Assembly: GCF_003286085.1 (NCBI RefSeq)
Contig: NW_020825438.1
Span: forward strand, 83,501 to 147,500
Direction: 5' to 3'
DNA from: Drosophila persimilis
Lineage: Eukaryota; Arthropoda; Insecta; Diptera; Drosophilidae
Length of the DNA: 64,000 nt
Positions 58,271 through 64,000 of this stretch are shown here, piece by piece. The notes under the pieces are model-generated. The model did no database searches. It was not told where the DNA came from and saw only the letters and a list, made by a program, of their open reading frames with translations. Numbering within the stretch: the stretch's first letter is position 1; each line of letters starts with the position of its first letter. The position numbers and the translations under genes were made by a program.

Positions 58271-61200
58271 GCGTGTGCCTCCTGGTATATAGGATTAAAT
58301 TATAAATGCATGGAACATGAAATGCAAAACGTACGGCCAGGACATGGCTTAGTTCGTCCTACGCGTGGCACGCTTTGCCGGAAGGGGAAGGGATGGTGGA
58401 GAGAGCGGAGGAATTCAGGTGACACGCCCCCACAAGCGGCAGCAGGTGTTTTTAAATTAGTTGCACCATTTGACAAGAATGCTGGGTGCATTCCCACACT
58501 CTGGGAATGGGGCCAAAACACAGAACATTCTAGAGGTGGCAGGACGGAGGCGCAATCAATGGGCAGAAGCCGAAGCAGCCAAGGGCCAGCCGGGAAGGAG
58601 GGTAATCGATGGGGGACTATATATTACAGATGTTCGGAATGAATGATGGCAGCACAACCATCCGTGACAATCCATGGGGCAGAAGGTCTCACAGATAGAA
58701 CAGGGAAGGAGAAAGAAGCAGCTTCCTTCTCTTGCCACATCTTGTGGCATTTTTTTTATTCCAGTAAAAAGGTTGAATGAACCAAGCGACGGCCACGGTG
58801 ATGACTCTGGGCAGTTCAATAAAAGCCATGCTACCGCCCCCTTAACACCTCCTATTCCAGCGCTTTCCTCTCCGTGTGTCCTCCCCCCTCTCAAACAGCG
58901 GCGGGCGAGGAGTGCAGGGGTATAGCGGGGCACTTTCTTTGTTAATGAAAATGAAAATTGCGCATACGAGGCGTTGTGTGCAGTCAATGTGCTTTGTTTC
59001 GTTTTTTACGCCGTTCAGCTTTTCAGCTTTTCTTTCGCCTTTTTGCCTTTTTGTCTCTTTGGCTCTTACATATGCTTGTTCGTTCATTCGGGATGTACAT
59101 ATCTGTCGGATACATGTGCACGGGCACTGATACATCTCATAGATACGTATATACCTAGCATGGATGACGCAGTTTGTGTCGCGCGCGTCGGCGGCTGTGG
59201 CTGGGACTGTGGCTGGGACTGTGACTTGTTTTACCTTGTTCTCTGGCGTTCTGTACTTGTTGCTTGTTGCTTAGTATGCAACGCGTTTGAGCCGCTCGAG
59301 CCTGGCCTCTGTTTGGGGTCTGTGTCTGACAGATACATTTGTATCTAGCCCATGGCTGAATGGAGCTGCGCTCCACGCTCTACGCTCCACGCTCCACGCT
59401 TAACGTTCTACGCATTTATATGTTAATGATGTGGGAGTTGAGCAGAAGTGGGTGACTGTCAGGACTGTGCGTGACAGGTTGCTGGCTGATGAAAGGATAC
59501 ACTCGTACATTACAAGAGACCAGCGTGTCCTTGGAACTGCTCTGCCCTCTGTCGCTCAAATGTCACTTCACCTTAGCTCTCGCTCAGTCGATGCAACGCC
59601 CCCCGCCCCCGCCGCCTTGCCTCCCTTTATGACATCTCCCGCTTTCGTACATAATACCCCCGATAGCATACCATTTTCTCCGATTAACTTTATAGTTTGT
59701 TTTTGCCCTCTTCTGGTGATGGTCATGGCGATGGCGATGGTGATGGTGATGGTAGTGCTTTGGCTGCCGGCAAAAGCGAAGGCGAAGGTCGCTCATTCGT
59801 TGTACAATTATGCAATTTTCACTCTCGCAATCGCACTTGCACTCGCAGTTTCATTTATTGAGCGAGAGAGAGAGAGAGAGATAAAGTGTCGGTATTCTCT
59901 CTGTATTCTTTGGGTATTATTTATTGTAAATTGACATAAATGATTTCAATTGAATTGCGGTGGCAACAAAACAATAGCCAAAGAAAAGCTACAGGCTACT
60001 GGCTACAGGGTGTCTCTGCTTTTGGCTTTTGGTTTCCCCTGTTGCTAGGGACAGGGCTTTCCCATGTTGTAGATTAGTAATCAGGGGCAGCTTTAGCAAC
60101 GGCAGCGGATTGAGTACTGAGAATCCCGCATAATAATAGAGTACCCCGCGATAAAGAGCAGCAGGGCTACTGCCATGCGAATCAATAGCATAGTCGAATC
60201 GTTCGTTACGCAGACAGCGCCATCTTGGCCGCTTACGAAACTTTCCCAATCCTCCTCCATTTTCCATCCGGTGCTCACTCCTCTTCCACATGCCCCACAT
60301 GCAATTGTACCGCTTACACATATCATATTCATATGTTTGTATGTATACTATATATCTCAGAATTTTGCTCAGCTATGTGGCATTCCTTTGTTTCCACGCT
60401 TAACCCAACTTTCGACGGACTTTGGTTTGTTTTTCGTGTACCCTATTGCATGGGGTATGATGATTTTTCCACACAGCTGTAAAAGACGAAAGATTCATTG
60501 GATATCAATACTACAATAAACATTTCTTTGAATGCGAAAAGGAGTTGATTCGACGAACAATGATTATCTGGGGCTGGGGTTAATGAACACGTGAGAATCG
60601 AAGAATTGTTGCCCTAATTTGAGTTAATTTTTACAGGAGATATACGTGCAAATACCATAAAAAGGTACTCAAAAGTTTTACAAAAAATACTAAAACACAA
60701 TAAGAAAAATACCAACAAATAATAAGTGCTAACCAAACTAGAAATACCGCGAAAAATACTAGCCAAGCCTAGAATACTGAACTACTGAAAAAAAAAGAAT
60801 ACTCAGATTGTATGTGCCCTGTCTTTGGTGACTCATTCCTAAGGGGAAGAGGGTACAATCAAGAGATCTGGCCATATGACTCATACATACATACATACCG
60901 TGCATACCGAATGTCAAGAAGGGTATCAAAAGCTTCGACCAGCGAAATGGAAACCCCTTCTTTCTTTTTCATTTCGATGGTGTGAGTCGTCAGTCAGTGA
61001 CTGATTAACAACTAATCAACAATTTCATATATCTGTACTCGCTTAAAGCGTGGAAAGGGCGGAAAGAGCGAGGGTGGTGCATGGGCCTTTGAGATACATT
61101 TGTGAAAAACAAATACATGATAGATCTATGTATTTCCTAAGTCTTGTGATAATTGTTTTGTGGTCAACGAACGCGTTTCTGTTTTGATTCCCAAATGAAC

Positions 61201-62000
61201 CATGAAACTCGATTGTTTGTTCACTTTTCACTTGCTGTTGATTCTCTCAATTAAAAGCGCCCCCATATCGTGTTTGCACATAGATAGATCTCTCGGATCG
61301 AAGCTCAAATTACTCATAGAGAATAGAAGCACCCAGCCAGCCTATTTGTGTGCCCCTCAGACGCTGCCTTTTGCCGTTTGCATCTGCTGCCGCTGCCCGC
61401 GCTACTGCTGCTGTTGCTAGCTAATAAAAATTGAATAAAATCGCGCTTTCAATAACAGCAACAATTAGATTGATGGGGCGGGATCGAAAGTGGGGCGGGG
61501 GTACGACTTTAAGGGGTGTATTCCATGTCCATAAGTGAAACAAAATTTGACCTATTTCTGTTGATTATTTTGGATCGGATCTCGGATACCAAATTTGTTT
61601 CGAAATTCAATGAAGCTTCAAGCAGCTGTTATACGTTTACATACTGTTATACAACTCCGAGAGGAGCTCCAACAGTTTTCTTGTCTTAATGAAAGCGAAA
61701 GTGAAAATTGTGGAATGAGTGCAGTTTTGATTTGTTTTTTCTACACTTGTAGTATTTTTTTAGAAATACTCAGTATTTTATTTGTTAGTACTTTTTCCGA
61801 AATTTTTATTGGTATTACTCAGTGTTTTTGTTTAGTATTTTTAGTATCTATCTATCAGTATTTTTACAGTTCTTCGAAGTATTTACTCTGTTTGTTGGTT
61901 TTTTGGGAGTTTCTGTTGGGGGGTGGAATAAAGTCAAGGAACAGCACTATTCCAATGGATTGAATGCACCTACTGTCCATCTGTGCCCCCACTCTCTGGG

Positions 62001-62027
<27 letters not shown>
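62001..62027. repeat. (CT)n microsatellite
   Basis: CT run; a second similar run lies near 62294-62318, and shorter ones at 54895-54911 and 59863-59881 (as GA). GAGA-factor binding is possible but unproven. Confidence 0.8.
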
Positions 62028-62034
<7 letters not shown>

Positions 62035-64000
62035 ACTTTTCCCATCTAACGCATTCAAATGACAAATGGAAATTAAGTACAGTCTCGTATTTTCTGTCGT
62101 TTTGTGTTGTGTTTTCGTGCCTGACAATTTCCTTGTTGGCTATTGTTGTTTTTGTTGCTGCTGTTGTTGCTTTTGTTGTTATTTCTGTTGCTATTGTTGG
62201 TGCAGTCAACTTATTGCAATTTACCTGTGCACTCATGTCTGTAATTATCCATCCAACCTTGTGACAGCACACGGATCGAAGCCCCCTGTCTCTCTCGCTC
62301 TCTCTCTCTCTCTCTCTCCCTCTCTGGCAATAGAACACCTCCCTCCCCCTATACTCTATCGTTATGGTAACGTATATCAAAAGCTGTTGCTATTGCAACC
62401 CAAAAGCTAACACCCTGGCATAGATTTTTTTTCCATATATACTATAACATATATTTCCACTATTTTTAATGCATTCATCTCTATGGCAGCTGCTGCTGCT
62501 CCACAAATTTCCATACAAATCTACCAGTGTGTGTGGCTGTTGTGTTGGTTTTTATTTTCGATTTTGCGCTATACATATATTTATTGAAGTATTTAATAAT
62601 TCTGTGAGAGAGTCGCTCGTTAATTGCTAATTGAAATTAATTAACACATTCAGAGTTCCATGGATGGCCATCTCTGGCGAGTGCTGGGGGCATTGGGGCA
62701 TTGGGGGAAGGTTTGCCTGCTCTCTCGACTGTCATATGATTTTCAGCGAAGGGAGGCGCTTTCGAGTAGGAGCTGGCGTGGGGGGTGGGGTGTGGAGAGG
62801 GGCGGAAACTTCATAAGTAGACGTTTAGCGCCGCCTTCCTTACAATTGTCGAACGAAAGCACTTCGTTAGAAGTACTCCGCTAATTAGTGTCTAAATAAA
62901 GCCTTTTTGTAGAGCAAAGATAGAATTGCTCGAATATATGTGGATATGCATTTGGTTTTAGCACGTTTTAAGATACGTTTAGAAACAATTACAAGTAGGT
63001 ATATTTTTCTACTCACAAATCGGGTCGGGACGTTTTGAGAATTTAGAAATGCTCTGCTGTTCAGAAAATTACGGATCTATTGTCCATAAAATTGGTTAAA
63101 TCTGCATTTGCATCTGCCAGAAATCTCTGGGATTTGATGACAAAAAGAAACTGGTGATCTGCAACTCTGAAAATTCAAAAATATTCTGGTAAGAAATCTT
63201 CTGTGAAGATGAGGCTATTTTTGGGAATTGGCTTTTTTAACCGAATATATAACGTGGTTTTGCATGAAAATTAAAACAGATTAAGGACCTATTTCCACGA
63301 CCTATATTTCCCAAGGTTGCGATTGCATTTTATTGATTCATTTCGGAGAGAGAGAGGCGTAGCCCCTGATATCATCTTGGGATCTGTTTTGTCATCGATG
63401 TGGGATGTGGGATGTGGTTGGGGATATATGGATCATGTGAATGTTGACTCTTCTCCCGTCGCTCCATTGTCCACTCCTCTGTTGGCTTAACCTTGTTCCT
63501 CATGCCTCATTCCTCATCCATTTCTCGGTTTTGCTCTTTCAATTTTCCCATCAGTTCTTATCGTATCGCATGTCGAATAATGTAGTTTAGTTTATCTTTC
63601 GTATTGCCGTATCTCAGTGGCAATCGAGTGCCGAAGTTCGCTTATACGATGGGGCGGGGACGGTGGCTGGGGGGGGGAGTTTTATTGTGATTTAATAATC
63701 ATTTTTGGCTTGGCGGCTTGTCGATTGCCGAACAAATAGTCTATTCTTCGTGTCCGTCCCCCTCCCCGCCCAACCCATTCTACCTCCCCGCACACCACTC
63801 GAGTTTTTGACATGGATTAGTTATGTTTTCTATTTGCACTGATAGCGCCCCGCCGACAGGCAATCTGTTGGACAAAATTGAAGGCCTGTGTTGGTCGCGC
63901 GGTCGGTCTGCTTATCACTGAAAATACTCGTAATAGTTTGTGGAGCAGTAAACCACCACAGCAGCACAGGTCTTTGGACGTCTATAACCCTCTTTGCTTG

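Larger units (their letters stand above)
54625..64000. other. Gene-poor, microsatellite-rich region
   Basis: No coding exon I can support in 9.4 kb. The left part should contain 5' UTR exons and the promoter of the transporter gene. Content is dominated by CT/GA, GT, CAG and T-rich tracts. Degenerate AAAAATACT units lie at 60650-60800, and the complementary AGTATTTTT units at 61730-61880. The stretch may belong to a long intron of the Gln/Pro-rich gene. Confidence 0.5.

Noticed and set aside
61595..62410. Hydrophobic open frames with Cys/Ser-rich runs
   Set aside because: They arise from GTT/TGT and CT simple repeats; no family match.

Overview
The window is nuclear DNA of a fruit fly. Genes are split by short GT-AG introns, spacers are rich in microsatellites, core promoters carry the Drosophila Ohler motifs and DRE, and nearly every gene has a recognisable D. 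melanogaster homologue on chromosome arm 3L (Muller element D). The gene order differs from D. melanogaster as I remember it. That and the divergence of the proteins suggest the obscura group or another lineage outside the melanogaster group; this placement is inference.

Layout. 1-8.9 kb: the 3' end of a Dpy-30-like gene (+), a long spacer, the NSL-complex gene Rcd5 (-), and divergent from it a BNIP2-type BCH-domain gene like CG11593 (+). 9.9-20.7 kb: six sugar gustatory receptor genes in tandem on the minus strand, read as Gr64f, e, d, c, b, a from left to right, with 170-420 bp between coding regions. 20.9-22.7 kb: a seventh sugar receptor, Gr61a, divergent from Gr64a across 224 bp. 23.6-30.3 kb: the cilium transition-zone gene Cep290 (+) with an X-box upstream. 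30.9-33.0 kb: two tandem peroxisomal enoyl-CoA isomerase genes (+). 33.9-37.4 kb: the immunoglobulin cell-surface gene dpr20 (-). 41.3-43.9 kb: a TMEM200-like two-TM membrane protein (+). 45.4-48.8 kb: the 5' part of a Gln/Pro/Ala-rich protein gene (+) that must continue beyond 48.8 kb. 52.2-54.6 kb: an intronless monocarboxylate-transporter-like gene (-). 54.6-64 kb: no gene I can support; low-complexity and microsatellite-rich DNA that may be intron of the Gln/Pro-rich gene.

Most notable points. (i) Gr61a lies next to the Gr64 cluster, joining genes that in D. melanogaster sit at 64A and 61D. (ii) The Gr64e copy lacks a GT at one splice donor conserved in Gr64b, so it is damaged here or the sequence has a one-base error. 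(iii) Two promoters 38.6 kb apart and in opposite orientation share an extended homologous module: a 28-mer with 27 identities plus an identical 15-mer holding Motif 1. (iv) The isomerase duplicates share a 93-bp identical tract that looks like gene conversion. I found no CRISPR array, rRNA, tRNA or intact transposon. No wholly new system is evident; the novelty lies in gene order, splice-site state and the promoter module.

Exon boundaries come from reading frame, phase and splice consensus. In every multi-exon gene the exon lengths were checked to preserve phase.
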